Shown: piece by piece, positions 10,501 through 18,223 of the stretch | Numbering within the stretch: the first letter of the stretch is position 1 | How the letters are laid out: each line of letters begins with the position of its first letter | From: Hyphomicrobiales bacterium | Lineage (GTDB): Bacteria; Pseudomonadota; Alphaproteobacteria; Rhizobiales; Rhizobiaceae | Assembly (NCBI GenBank): GCA_900489925.1 | Contig: UEHQ01000009.1 | Location: 312,598 to 376,597, forward strand | Reading direction: 5' to 3' | DNA length: 64,000 nt | The notes under the pieces: model-generated | What the model was told of the DNA's origin: nothing | The model's database searches: none | Seen by the model: only the letters and a program-made list of their open reading frames with translations | Translations under genes and position numbers: made by a program

Positions 10501-11013
10501 GCCACCCCAGGAGGCCTTCAGCATGACGGGATAGCCGATCTCGTCGGCCATGCGGGCAACTTCCGCCATATCATCAGGCAGCGGATCGGTGGCCGGCACG
10601 ACGGGAACACCGACCGAAATGGCCAGATTACGCGCCGCCACCTTGTTGCCGAGCTGGCGCATTGTATCGGCTCGCGGGCCAATGAAGATGATGCCGGCCT
10701 TGTCGCAGGCGTCGACAAACTCGGGGCTCTCGGACAAAAGGCCGTAACCTGGATGGATGGCATCGGCGCCGGAAAGCTTGGCGACACGGATGACCTCATC
10801 GATCGACAGATAGCTTTCGATCGGTCCCAGATCGCGGGCAAGATGCGGGCCACGGCCGACCTGATAGCTTTCGTCCGCCTTGAAGCGGTGCAGCGCCAGC
10901 TTGTCCTCTTCCGCCCATATTGCGACCGTTTTTATTCCGAGCTCGTTGGCTGCGCGGAACACGCGGATGGCAATTTCGGAACGGTTGGCGACAAGTATCT
11001 TGGAAATGGGCAA
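7549..11013 (-). CDS. pyc: Pyruvate carboxylase
   Basis: A biotin enzyme forming oxaloacetate from pyruvate and bicarbonate with ATP, the main anaplerotic reaction in rhizobia. It has an N-terminal biotin carboxylase domain (ATP-grasp glycine loop SWGGGGRGMRAI and EVNPRIQVEHTVTEVV), a central carboxyltransferase barrel (TDTTMRDGHQSLLATR) and a C-terminal biotinyl domain with EAMKMETAIHA. I place the start at a TTG at 11013 because GAGGAG lies six bases upstream and this gives 1154 residues, the length of the well-studied Rhizobium etli enzyme. A GTG at 11052 would add 13 unlike residues. The adjacent divergence to expR and ndvA matches S. meliloti gene order. Confidence 0.98.
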   Translation of the reverse strand: MPISKILVANRSEIAIRVFRAANELGIKTVAIWAEEDKLALHRFKADESYQVGRGPHLARDLGPIESYLSIDEVIRVAKLSGADAIHPGYGLLSESPEFVDACDKAGIIFIGPRADTMRQLGNKVAARNLAISVGVPVVPATDPLPDDMAEVARMADEIGYPVMLKASWGGGGRGMRAIRDPKDLAREVTEAKREAMAAFGKDEVYLEKLVERARHVESQILGDTHGNVVHLFERDCSIQRRNQKVVERAPAPYLSEAQRQELAAYSLKIAAATGYVGAGTVEYLMDADTGKFYFIEVNPRIQVEHTVTEVVTGIDIVKAQIHILDGFAIGTPESGVPAQADIKLNGHALQCRITTEDPEHNFIPDYGRITAYRSASGFGIRLDGGTSYSGAIITRYYDPLLVKVTAWAPSPSEAISRMDRALREFRIRGVATNLTFLEAIITHPKFKDNSYTTRFIDTTPELFQQVKRQDRATKLLTYLADVTVNGHPEAKDRPRPTADAAEPVVPYTNGTTIKDGTKQLLDTLGPKKFGEWMRNEKRVLMTDTTMRDGHQSLLATRMRTYDIARIAGTYAHALPNLLSLECWGGATFDVSMRFLTEDPWERLSQVREAAPNLLLQMLLRGANGVGYKNYPDNVVKYFVRQAAAGGIDLFRVFDCLNWVENMRVSMDAVAEENKLCEAAICYTGDILNSARPKYDLKYYTDLAVQLEKAGAHIIALKDMAGLLKPAAAKVLFKALREATSLPIHFHTHDTSGIAAATVLAAVDAGVDAVDAAMDALSGNTSQPCLGSIVEALRGSERDPGLDPEWIRRISFYWEAVRNQYAAFESDLKGPASEVYLHEMPGGQFTNLKEQARSLGLETRWHQVAQAYADANQMFGDIVKVTPSSKVVGDMALMMVSQDLTVDDVVNPAKDVSFPESVVSMLKGDLGQPPSGWPAALQKKALKGDAPYTVRPGSLLEDADLNAERKTIETKLEREVNDFEFASYLMYPKVFTDFALASDTYGPVSVLPTPAYFYGLGDGEELFADIEKGKTLVIVNQAMSGTDSQGMVTVFFELNGQPRRIKVPDRAHGATGAAARRKAEPGNAAHVGAPMPGVISRAFVSAGQTVSAGDVLVSIEAMKMETAIHAEKDGTIAEVLVKAGDQIDAKDLLVTYAG

Positions 11014-11129
11014 TGCAGTCTCCTCACGGCATCGAAACGGGCAATGCTGCACCCGCGAAGAGAAGTCTTAGCGCGCTGTCACGGAAAGTTCAATTTCCTC
11101 GACGGCCCTCAAATCGAATTTCTCCGGAA

Positions 11130-11870
11130 CTACATGATGAGTCCATGGCGGAAGGCAACCGCGACTGCGTGTTGCCTGTTCTTGGCTTTAAGCTTGTCTT
11201 GCAAGCCGTTCATGTACCAATCGACCGTATGATTGGAAATCTGGAGACGCTTGCCGATCTCGACCGAGGTCAGCCCCTCTGCAAGATATTGCAATATCTC
11301 CATTTCCCGGCGCGTCATGCGCGTATCGACGCCGAGTGGGCTTTCGAACATGGACGACTCTCCACGAAGATCGAGAAGGCGCCAGAACAGCTTACGCGCA
11401 ACCGCGTCCAACAGAGATATTTCGACCGGCGACAAGTCTACGGAACGACCGCCGACGCTCATTTTGCCAATAATGCCGCTACGTCCATGGATGGGAAAAG
11501 TATAGCCGTCCTTGAGGCCATGCGAATGAGCGTCCGCCACCATCTGATCCATTCGGCGATAATGAGGGTCCTTTCGGAAAGCGGCCAAACTCTCCCTCCA
11601 GCGAAACGGTCTTTGTGCATGCGCGAGATAGCGCACGGCCGGATCGATGAGCACGTACTTCTTCGAGAGGTAGACCTGTGGCCACTTCTCCGGCCAATGG
11701 CCGACTAGCATCATGCTCGCGAGGTCGTCGGTCTGCTTGGTGTATCGCAGAAGGCCATAATACTGGAAACCATAGGAGGTGACGACGTGGGAAAACTCGC
11801 TCAGCACGGTCTCCGGCTTGCGACACTCCTCCAGAACAACAAGTAATTGAATCAACGAATGAATATTCAA
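11130..11870 (-). CDS. expR: LuxR-type acyl-homoserine-lactone regulator, ExpR-like
   Basis: A 246-residue quorum-sensing regulator. The N-terminal autoinducer-binding domain keeps the invariant contact residues of LuxR/TraR proteins: W63, Y67, D76, P77 and W91 in PEKWPQVYLSKKYVLIDP and the region after it. The C-terminal GerE helix-turn-helix contains LTSVEIGKRLQISNHTVDWY. No luxI synthase is nearby, so it is an orphan (solo) receptor. Its place between pyc and ndvA is that of ExpR in S. meliloti, which controls exopolysaccharide and motility genes; the symbol rests on this synteny and family resemblance. The reading frame is intact, unlike the interrupted expR of strain Rm1021. Confidence 0.85.
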   Translation of the reverse strand: MNIHSLIQLLVVLEECRKPETVLSEFSHVVTSYGFQYYGLLRYTKQTDDLASMMLVGHWPEKWPQVYLSKKYVLIDPAVRYLAHAQRPFRWRESLAAFRKDPHYRRMDQMVADAHSHGLKDGYTFPIHGRSGIIGKMSVGGRSVDLSPVEISLLDAVARKLFWRLLDLRGESSMFESPLGVDTRMTRREMEILQYLAEGLTSVEIGKRLQISNHTVDWYMNGLQDKLKAKNRQHAVAVAFRHGLIM

Positions 11871-12193
11871 AATATGCCCCTGTCAGACTGGGCGTTGTCA
11901 CTCAGATCGCCGCATTGAAATCCGCCGGCACCTCAACGGTCGCCGATGCAACTGAAAACGTACTTAGGTAATATATTTTATGGTGTGCCAGTCTGAACCT
12001 GCAACGCAAGTGATAATTGCGATTATTTCGCCTTTCGCTGAAAAATTTTGGGTGCTTCCTCCTGAAATCGCGGGCGAGTGGCCACGATTTTCGCCCTTCG
12101 AGCGGTCCCTGAACAGCCGTTAATCGCCGGTTCAGATAGCTTTTAGTAGCATTGCATCATCTACTATTTCGCAGATGCACAAGAGGTATCGCC
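11871..12193. promoter_or_regulatory. Divergent intergenic region expR-ndvA
   Basis: These 323 bases separate the start codons of two divergent genes. The centre (about 11960-12030) is AT-rich, with GGTAATATATTTTATGG as the most promoter-like stretch. I see no clear lux-type palindrome, RNA gene or small reading frame. Both promoters are expected here. Confidence 0.4.
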
Positions 12194-13957
12194 GTGTCGT
12201 TATTCAAGGTCTATGCAAGAGCGTTGCGCTATCTGGGCGCCTACAAGCTCCGCGTATCCCTGGTCGTTATCGCGAACATCGTTCTAGCCGCGATCACCAT
12301 CGCCGAGCCCGTATTGTTCGGTCGCATCATCGATGCGATCTCGGGCAAGGGTGATGTGAAGCCTATCCTCTTTATGTGGGCTGCCTTCGCCGTCTTCAAT
12401 ACGATTGCATTCGTTCTGGTCGCTCGTGAGGCGGACCGGCTGGCTCACGGCCGCCGCGCCACATTGCTGACCGAAGCCTTCGGCCGCATCATCTCGATGC
12501 CGCTGTCGTGGCATCACCAGCGCGGCACATCCAACGCGCTGCATACGCTGCTGCGCGCCTGTGAAACGCTGTTCGGCCTGTGGCTCGAGTTCATGCGCAA
12601 TCACCTGGCAACTGCCGTTGCCATCATGATCCTGATCCCCACCGCGATATCGATGGACCTGCGCCTGTCCGGCGTGCTCGTCGTGCTCGGCATTGCCTAC
12701 TGGCTGATCGGTCGCCTCGTCATGAGCCGCACCAAGGATGGCCAGGCGTCTGTCGAAAACCATTATCATACGGTTTTCTCGCACGTCAGCGACTCGATCA
12801 GCAACGTCTCGGTCCTGCACAGCTACAACCGTATCGAAGCAGAAACCAAGGCGCTGAAGTCCTTTGCCGACCGCTTGCTGCAGGCGCAGTATCCGGTGCT
12901 CGACTGGTGGGCCCTAGCCGGCGCGATGAATCGCATGGCATCGACGATCGCCATGATGATCATCCTCGTCATCGGCACGCTCATGGTCCAGTCCGGCGAG
13001 CTGCGCATCGGCGACGTCATTGCCTTCATCGGCTTTGCCAACCTGCTGATCTCGCGTCTCGACCAGATGCGCCAGTTCGCTTCGCAGATCTTCGAAGCAC
13101 GCTCCAAGCTCGAGGACTTCTACGCTCTCGAAGACTCAGTTCGTGAACGTGAAGAGCCCGCCGGCAATGCCGATATCACCGACGTGAAGGGTGAAGTCGA
13201 GTTCCGCAACGTGTCGTTCCGCTTCGGCAACACGGCACAGGGCCTGCACAACGTGTCCTTTACCGCCAAGGCTGGCCAGACGGTTGCGATCGTCGGCCCG
13301 ACCGGCTCGGGCAAGACCACGATGATCAATCTGCTGCAGCGCGTCTACGACCCGGACAGCGGCCAGATCCTCGTCGACGGCCACGATACGACGAAGATCA
13401 CCCGCAAGTCGCTGCGCCGCTATATCGCGACCGTCTTCCAGGACGCAGGCCTGCTCAACCGTTCGATCAGCGACAACATTCGCCTCGGCCGGGAGAATGC
13501 CTCGGATGAAGACATGCGCCGTGCGGCTGAAGCTGCCGCCGCGGCAGACTTCATCGAGACTCGCGAAGACCAGTACGACACCCATGTCGGCGAGCGTGGC
13601 AACAAGCTCTCCGGCGGTGAGCGCCAGCGCGTAGCAATCGCTCGTGCCATCCTCAAGGATGCGCCGATCCTGGTATTGGACGAAGCGACGAGCGCGCTCG
13701 ACGTCGAGACCGAAAACCGCGTGAAGGCTGCGATCGACAATCTTCGTCAGAACCGCACCACCTTCATCATTGCTCACCGTCTGTCGACGGTTCGCGAGGC
13801 GGACAAGGTTCTCTTCCTCGACAACGGCCGCGTCGTCGAAGAAGGCAGCTTCGACGAGCTCAGCCAGAGCAACGGTCGCTTCGCCGCTCTTCTGCGCGCC
13901 AGCGGTATCCTGACGGACGAAGAAGTCCGCAAGGCACATACGACAGAAGCCGCCTAA
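12194..13957 (+). CDS. ndvA: Cyclic beta-1,2-glucan exporter, ABC ATPase-permease NdvA/ChvA
   Basis: A 587-residue half-transporter that moves cyclic beta-1,2-glucan to the periplasm, needed for hypo-osmotic adaptation and plant interaction. There are six membrane helices in residues 1-300 (IANIVLAAITIAEPVLFGRI in helix 1). The ATPase follows, with Walker A GPTGSGKTT, signature LSGGERQR and Walker B ILVLDEATSALD. The GTG at 12194 has AGAGG nine bases upstream and gives the length of R. leguminosarum NdvA and A. tumefaciens ChvA; an in-frame start at 12152 adds 14 unlike residues. The neighbour order pyc-expR-ndvA supports the name. Confidence 0.97.
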   Translation: MSLFKVYARALRYLGAYKLRVSLVVIANIVLAAITIAEPVLFGRIIDAISGKGDVKPILFMWAAFAVFNTIAFVLVAREADRLAHGRRATLLTEAFGRIISMPLSWHHQRGTSNALHTLLRACETLFGLWLEFMRNHLATAVAIMILIPTAISMDLRLSGVLVVLGIAYWLIGRLVMSRTKDGQASVENHYHTVFSHVSDSISNVSVLHSYNRIEAETKALKSFADRLLQAQYPVLDWWALAGAMNRMASTIAMMIILVIGTLMVQSGELRIGDVIAFIGFANLLISRLDQMRQFASQIFEARSKLEDFYALEDSVREREEPAGNADITDVKGEVEFRNVSFRFGNTAQGLHNVSFTAKAGQTVAIVGPTGSGKTTMINLLQRVYDPDSGQILVDGHDTTKITRKSLRRYIATVFQDAGLLNRSISDNIRLGRENASDEDMRRAAEAAAAADFIETREDQYDTHVGERGNKLSGGERQRVAIARAILKDAPILVLDEATSALDVETENRVKAAIDNLRQNRTTFIIAHRLSTVREADKVLFLDNGRVVEEGSFDELSQSNGRFAALLRASGILTDEEVRKAHTTEAA

Positions 13958-13982
13958 GACAGGCACTTCACGAAAATGATCG

Positions 13983-14013
13983 AAGCCGGATGGTTCTGCC
14001 ATCCGGCTTTTTT
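13983..14013 (+). terminator. Intrinsic terminator of ndvA
   Basis: AAGCCGGATGG (13983-13993), loop TTCTG, CCATCCGGCTT (13999-14009) and a T-tract. It has a perfect 11-pair stem 25 bases after the ndvA stop. Confidence 0.9.
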
Positions 14014-14069
14014 CTTGCCTGACAGGCACGCACGTCTAGATAATTTGGAACTTGAGCCGGGAGCCCCGC

Positions 14070-14423
14070 ATGCAGGTCAAACGAATTGTCGCCAATATCC
14101 CGACCATCGATCAGAAGGCCGCCAAGTCTTTTTATCGGGATATCCTCGGCCTTGAGCTCCTGATGGATCACGGCTGGATAGCAACCTATGGCTCCGACCG
14201 GCAGATGGCGGTTCAGGTGAGCGTTGCCAGCGAAGGCGGCTCCGGAACACCCGTGCCGGGCCTGTCGATCGAAGTCGATGACGTCGATGAGGCATTTTCA
14301 GCCATGAGCGCCGCCGGTTTCGAAATCACCTATGGTCCGGTCGATGAGCCTTGGGGTGTACGACGCTTCTATGTCCGGGATCCCTTTGGCACCCTCGTGA
14401 ACATCGTATCGCACACAGGCTGA
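14070..14423 (+). CDS. VOC (glyoxalase/bleomycin-resistance) superfamily protein
   Basis: A 117-residue single-domain protein with the paired beta-alpha-beta-beta-beta motifs of the VOC fold. KSFYRDILGLELLMDHGW near the N-terminus and FYVRDPFGTLVNIVSH at the C-terminus include candidate metal-binding residues. I chose the ATG at 14070, preceded by GGGAG; a TTG at 14052 is in frame. The family includes lyases, dioxygenases and antibiotic-binding proteins, so the activity cannot be assigned. It is read alone between the ndvA terminator and the MHS transporter. Confidence 0.8.
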   Translation: MQVKRIVANIPTIDQKAAKSFYRDILGLELLMDHGWIATYGSDRQMAVQVSVASEGGSGTPVPGLSIEVDDVDEAFSAMSAAGFEITYGPVDEPWGVRRFYVRDPFGTLVNIVSHTG

Positions 14424-14593
14424 AGTAGAGGCCTCCGCAAGGGGCATTAGACTAAAGTCATAATCCCAAAGCCGCTCTCCGTAACGCGTCGTTTTTCTGT
14501 CACAGTTCTGTCGGGCGAACCGCGACCGGGGGTATGCTTTGAGGAGAGTATGGTCGCGCGCCGCATTTCACATCGTTCTGCGGAGGACAGAAA

Positions 14594-16480
14594 ATGGCAA
14601 ATGTCGCAAGCGTCGACGGCGCGAAAGCCGGTCCGATGACGGGCGAGGAGAAGAAGGTTATCTTCGCCTCGTCGCTCGGTACCGTTTTCGAATGGTACGA
14701 CTTCTATCTCTATGGGTCGCTCGCCACCTATATCGGCGCAACCTATTTCACCCAGTATCCCGAAGCCACCCGCAACATCTTCACGTTGCTGGCCTTTGCC
14801 GCCGGCTTCCTGGTGCGCCCGTTCGGCGCGCTTGTCTTCGGTCGGCTCGGCGATCTCGTCGGCCGTAAATACACCTTCCTGGTCACGATCCTGATCATGG
14901 GCCTCTCGACCTTCCTGGTCGGTGTCCTGCCCGGTGCCGCAACCATCGGCATCGCCGCCCCGATCATCCTGATCGGCCTGCGCCTGCTGCAAGGTCTGGC
15001 GCTTGGTGGCGAATATGGCGGTGCCGCGACATACGTGGCTGAGCATGCGCCGAATGGGCGGCGCGGCTACTTCACCTCCTGGATTCAGACCACGGCAACG
15101 CTCGGCCTTTTCCTGTCGCTGATCGTCATCGTCGGCGTCCAGTTCATCATGGGCAAAGACGCCTTCGCTGCCTGGGGCTGGCGTATTCCGTTCCTGGTCT
15201 CGGTCATCCTTCTCGGCGTCTCCGTCTGGATACGATTGAAGATGAACGAGTCACCTGCGTTCCAGCGCATGAAGGCAGAAGGCAAGGGCTCCAAGGCGCC
15301 ACTGACCGAAGCCTTCGGTCAGTGGAAGAACGCCAAGATCGCTCTGATCGCGCTTCTCGGCGCCACGATGGGTCAGGCAGTCGTCTGGTACGGCGGGCAG
15401 TTCTACGCCCTGTTCTTCCTGCAGAACGTGCTCAAGGTGGATCTGCAGTCGGCAAACATCATGGTCGCCATTGCCCTCATCCTCGGCACGCCCTTCTTCG
15501 TTGTCTTCGGTGGGCTCTCCGACAAGATCGGCCGCAAGCCGATCATCATGGCTGGCCTGTTGATTGCCGCGGTAACTTACAACCCGCTCTTCAAGGCAAT
15601 GACCTGGACTGCCAACCCTGCACTCGCGGAAGCCCAGGCCTCCGTCCGCGCAACGGTGACGGCCGATCCGGCTGACTGCAAATTCCAGTTCAACCCGACG
15701 GGCACATCCAAGTTCACCAGCTCCTGCGACGTGGCGACAGCCTTCCTGACGAAGAACTCGGTGCCTTACGACGTTGTTCCAGGCCCTGCCGGCCAACCGG
15801 CAACGGTGAAGATCGGCGATGAAACCATCACCAGCTTCGACGTCGTGGCTGCCGGAGACAAGGCAAAGGGTCTGACAGCAGCCTTCGAAAAGAGCGCAAA
15901 CATCGCCCTTCATGACGGCGGTTACCCGCTCAACCGCGGCGCCATCAAGGTTCCGGATGCCAAGCTGGACGCCTTCATAGCCGCCAATCCCGAGCTTGCG
16001 CTGAACGCAGATGCGATCCGCGCCGGCACCAAGGAAACCATGCCGGCTGACAAGCTGGTAGCGGGCAAGCTCCTGACGGCGGATGAAGCCAATGGCGTCA
16101 CCGATATGGCGGTCTACAACATCGCCGGCGGCGGTACCTTCGCCATGGCGGCCGATCCAGCACGCGTCAACTGGATCGGCACGATCGCCATCCTGTTCGT
16201 GCTGGTTCTCTACGTCACGATGGTCTACGGCCCGATCGCGGCCCTGCTGGTCGAACTCTTCCCTACCCGCATCCGCTACACCGGCATGTCGCTACCCTAC
16301 CACATCGGCAACGGCTGGTTCGGCGGCTTGCTGCCGGCAACGGCCTTTGCGATGAGTGCGGCGACCGGCGACATCTACTTCGGCCTCTGGTACCCGATCG
16401 TCTTCGCGGCCATCACGCTGGTCATCGGCCTGATCTTCCTGCCGGAAACAAAGGACCGAGATATCCACGCCATGGATTGA
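14594..16480 (+). CDS. MHS-family (metabolite:H+ symporter) MFS transporter with a large extracytoplasmic insertion
   Basis: A 628-residue transporter, clearly longer than the 420-450 residues usual for the family. The N-terminal half shows SSLGTVFEWYDFYLYGSLA and GALVFGRLGDLVGRKYTF, both diagnostic of MHS symporters (ProP/KgtP/ShiA type). A second LSDKIGRKP loop comes near residue 308. After the next helix (IIMAGLLIAAVTYNPLF), about 185 mostly hydrophilic residues (about 340-525) interrupt the fold before WIGTIAILFVLVLYV resumes it. The topology puts this insertion in the periplasm. It contains two cysteines, 362 and 378, that could pair. GGAGGA precedes the ATG. The substrate is unknown; a carboxylate or osmolyte is likely from the family. 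Confidence 0.88.
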   Translation: MANVASVDGAKAGPMTGEEKKVIFASSLGTVFEWYDFYLYGSLATYIGATYFTQYPEATRNIFTLLAFAAGFLVRPFGALVFGRLGDLVGRKYTFLVTILIMGLSTFLVGVLPGAATIGIAAPIILIGLRLLQGLALGGEYGGAATYVAEHAPNGRRGYFTSWIQTTATLGLFLSLIVIVGVQFIMGKDAFAAWGWRIPFLVSVILLGVSVWIRLKMNESPAFQRMKAEGKGSKAPLTEAFGQWKNAKIALIALLGATMGQAVVWYGGQFYALFFLQNVLKVDLQSANIMVAIALILGTPFFVVFGGLSDKIGRKPIIMAGLLIAAVTYNPLFKAMTWTANPALAEAQASVRATVTADPADCKFQFNPTGTSKFTSSCDVATAFLTKNSVPYDVVPGPAGQPATVKIGDETITSFDVVAAGDKAKGLTAAFEKSANIALHDGGYPLNRGAIKVPDAKLDAFIAANPELALNADAIRAGTKETMPADKLVAGKLLTADEANGVTDMAVYNIAGGGTFAMAADPARVNWIGTIAILFVLVLYVTMVYGPIAALLVELFPTRIRYTGMSLPYHIGNGWFGGLLPATAFAMSAATGDIYFGLWYPIVFAAITLVIGLIFLPETKDRDIHAMD

Positions 16481-17264
16481 TGATCCCAGATACGACAGAC
16501 CAAGCCCGGCGCTCGAAAGGCGCCGGGTTTTTTAATGCCGGAAAAAGTCTCTTCGGCTGCGGCCAGCCAGCCGTACCGTCCAGCCGAAATAGAAAGCCGT
16601 GGCGGGCATAGGCCGTCGCCAGCATCATCGAAAACCAGCCGCCAAGCGCCAGACCGGCGATGACATCGCTCGGGTAATGCGCTCCCACCATCAGCCGCGT
16701 CATGCCCAGCCACAGAGCGCAGGCAAGAAAAGCGATGCGATAACGCGGAAAGAGCAGTGCGAAGGCTGCGAAGAACGCGCCGATCGTCGTGGCGTGACCC
16801 GAAGGGAAGCTTTCGAAGGAATGGCCCGAGAGGGGCGAGAACGAGAAGATACCGTATTCCTGAAAATGTTCCGGTCGCGCCCGCCCGATCAGCCGCTTCA
16901 GCAGATTGGCAACCAGCCCGGAAAGCGCAATCGAGGTTAGAAGATAGCCTCCGATACAGCTGATCCTGAGAGCCTGAAGGCGGTCACGGGCGGTTGTTGC
17001 AATCCGTGACGATGCCCACCCCTGAAACAGCAGGAAGGCGCTGACCACGATGATCCAGTCGGACTTGCCGAAATCCGTCAGCATCAACCCAACACGACGC
17101 ATGGCGGCCGGCACGTTTTCTCCACCGACCGGACCATCGAACAGCAGAAGTGAGATAATCACGGCATTGACCGTCACAAACAGACAGGATTGCCAACGCA
17201 GGTGTGGCATGCAGCCAGAGCAACGGCGCCTGCGTTTCTCAAGTGACGCGAAGATGGATTTCAT
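16422..17264 (-). CDS. PAP2-family membrane phosphatase (first of a tandem pair)
   Basis: A 280-residue membrane protein with the three PAP2 catalytic motifs: KRLIGRARP (KX6RP type), PSGHATTIGAF (PSGH) and TRLMVGAHYPSDV (RX5HX3D). Five or six hydrophobic segments surround them. Such enzymes dephosphorylate lipid phosphates (phosphatidate, phosphatidylglycerophosphate, undecaprenyl or lipid A phosphates) at the outer face of the inner membrane. The last 20 codons run through the MHS gene terminator and overlap the MHS gene end by 59 bases, tail to tail. The start at 17264 lacks a strong ribosome-binding site. Confidence 0.85.
   Translation of the reverse strand: MKSIFASLEKRRRRCSGCMPHLRWQSCLFVTVNAVIISLLLFDGPVGGENVPAAMRRVGLMLTDFGKSDWIIVVSAFLLFQGWASSRIATTARDRLQALRISCIGGYLLTSIALSGLVANLLKRLIGRARPEHFQEYGIFSFSPLSGHSFESFPSGHATTIGAFFAAFALLFPRYRIAFLACALWLGMTRLMVGAHYPSDVIAGLALGGWFSMMLATAYARHGFLFRLDGTAGWPQPKRLFPALKNPAPFERRAWSVVSGIINPWRGYLGPLFPAGRSGR
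16506..16535 (+). terminator. Intrinsic terminator of the MHS transporter gene
   Basis: CCCGGCGC, loop TCGAAAG, GCGCCGGG and a T-run on the plus strand, starting about 25 bases after the MHS stop. It lies inside the convergent PAP2 coding sequence; on the minus strand there is no T-tract after the stem, so it should act in one direction only. Confidence 0.8.
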
Positions 17265-17343
17265 GTCTGCCGGCCGTCCGCTTCAGGGTTTATCGATCAC
17301 CACCGAGACCTAGCAAAGACAGGACACAGATTTTTTACGGCCG

Positions 17344-18105
17344 CTATAGCAAGCGGCTGAGCCGAGGCGTTGGCCAGCCACCGTCGCGCCCGATCGAAAA
17401 GACTAGGCCGAAACGGGCAAACAGGATGGATGTCGCGAAGGCGAGCCATGCCCCGAGCGCCAACCCGGCCGCGACATCGCTCGGATAATGCACGCCGATG
17501 ATCACCCGCGTCGCACCAAGCCAGAGACCGATACCAATGAAGCCCAGACGGAATCTGGGGAAGAGCAGGGCGAGCGCTACGAACAGCGCGCCAATATTGG
17601 CCGAATGTCCTGAAGGGAAGCTTTGATGCAGGAAATCCATGTTGAAAGGCGCGAAGCTGAAGATGCCTTCCTGATCATAGATCAACGGCCGTGCCCGCCC
17701 GATCGCGAACTTCAACAGATTGGCGACGATGGCGGTAGACAGTACGGACAGCGCGACATAGGCCGTCATCTGTCCGAAATAGATCAGGCGAAATCGTCGT
17801 CTCACCTTCCATAGCCGTCGTCGAACGAGATAGGCAGTGACAAAGACGGTGCAGAGACCGCAGAGGATCCAGACCAATCTGCCGATGTCGGTCACATCGC
17901 CGGCAATCGATATCAGCGGTGGCGCAAGGCCATTGGCTGCTTGCCCGAGCGGACGGTCGAACACGAAGAAGGCAATGGCAATGGCATTGATCGCGGAAAA
18001 CGCGAAACCTTTCCAGGGAACCCGTCTATGGACGGTGCGGCGCGCCTGATAGCGCTTTCTCAGATAGCCCCAGAAACTCGGCCCGCGATCGACGCTCTCG
18101 TTCAT
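17344..18105 (-). CDS. PAP2-family membrane phosphatase (second of a tandem pair)
   Basis: A 253-residue paralogue of the preceding PAP2 protein, with KFAIGRARP, PSGHSANIGALF and TRVIIGVHYPSDV as the three catalytic motifs and a similar helix layout. The N-terminus is basic and cytoplasmic. The two genes are co-directional, 79 bases apart, and share the pattern W(P)xPxRL at the C-terminus, so they probably arose by duplication. The substrate is not determined; both could act on lipid phosphates of envelope synthesis. Confidence 0.87.
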   Translation of the reverse strand: MNESVDRGPSFWGYLRKRYQARRTVHRRVPWKGFAFSAINAIAIAFFVFDRPLGQAANGLAPPLISIAGDVTDIGRLVWILCGLCTVFVTAYLVRRRLWKVRRRFRLIYFGQMTAYVALSVLSTAIVANLLKFAIGRARPLIYDQEGIFSFAPFNMDFLHQSFPSGHSANIGALFVALALLFPRFRLGFIGIGLWLGATRVIIGVHYPSDVAAGLALGAWLAFATSILFARFGLVFSIGRDGGWPTPRLSRLL

Positions 18106-18167
18106 TCCACTCCCGATCTCTTCTCAATCAGGAGGGAGATAGGGGCTACCGCAAGGCCCTTCAATGC

Positions 18168-18200
18168 AAAGGCCCTCCGCATCATCAGATGCGAAGGGCC
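18168..18200 (-). terminator. Probable terminator of leuB
   Basis: GGCCCTCCGCATC (18171-18183), loop ATCA and GATGCGAAGGGCC (18188-18200) form a 13-base stem with one mismatch. On the minus strand it is followed by TTTGCATTG, a weak T-tract. It lies 24 bases past the leuB stop. Confidence 0.6.
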
Positions 18201-18207
18201 TGAAACG

Positions 18208-18223
18208 TGTTTCACGTGAAATA
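18208..18223. other. parS-like ParB binding site
   Basis: TGTTTCACGTGAAATA matches the ParB/Spo0J centromere consensus TGTTTCACGTGAAACA at 15 of 16 positions, with the CACGTG core intact. It sits between the leuB stop codon (18224-18226) and its terminator. Chromosomal parS sites cluster near the replication origin, so this suggests an origin-proximal position. No parAB genes are in the window. Confidence 0.75.
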
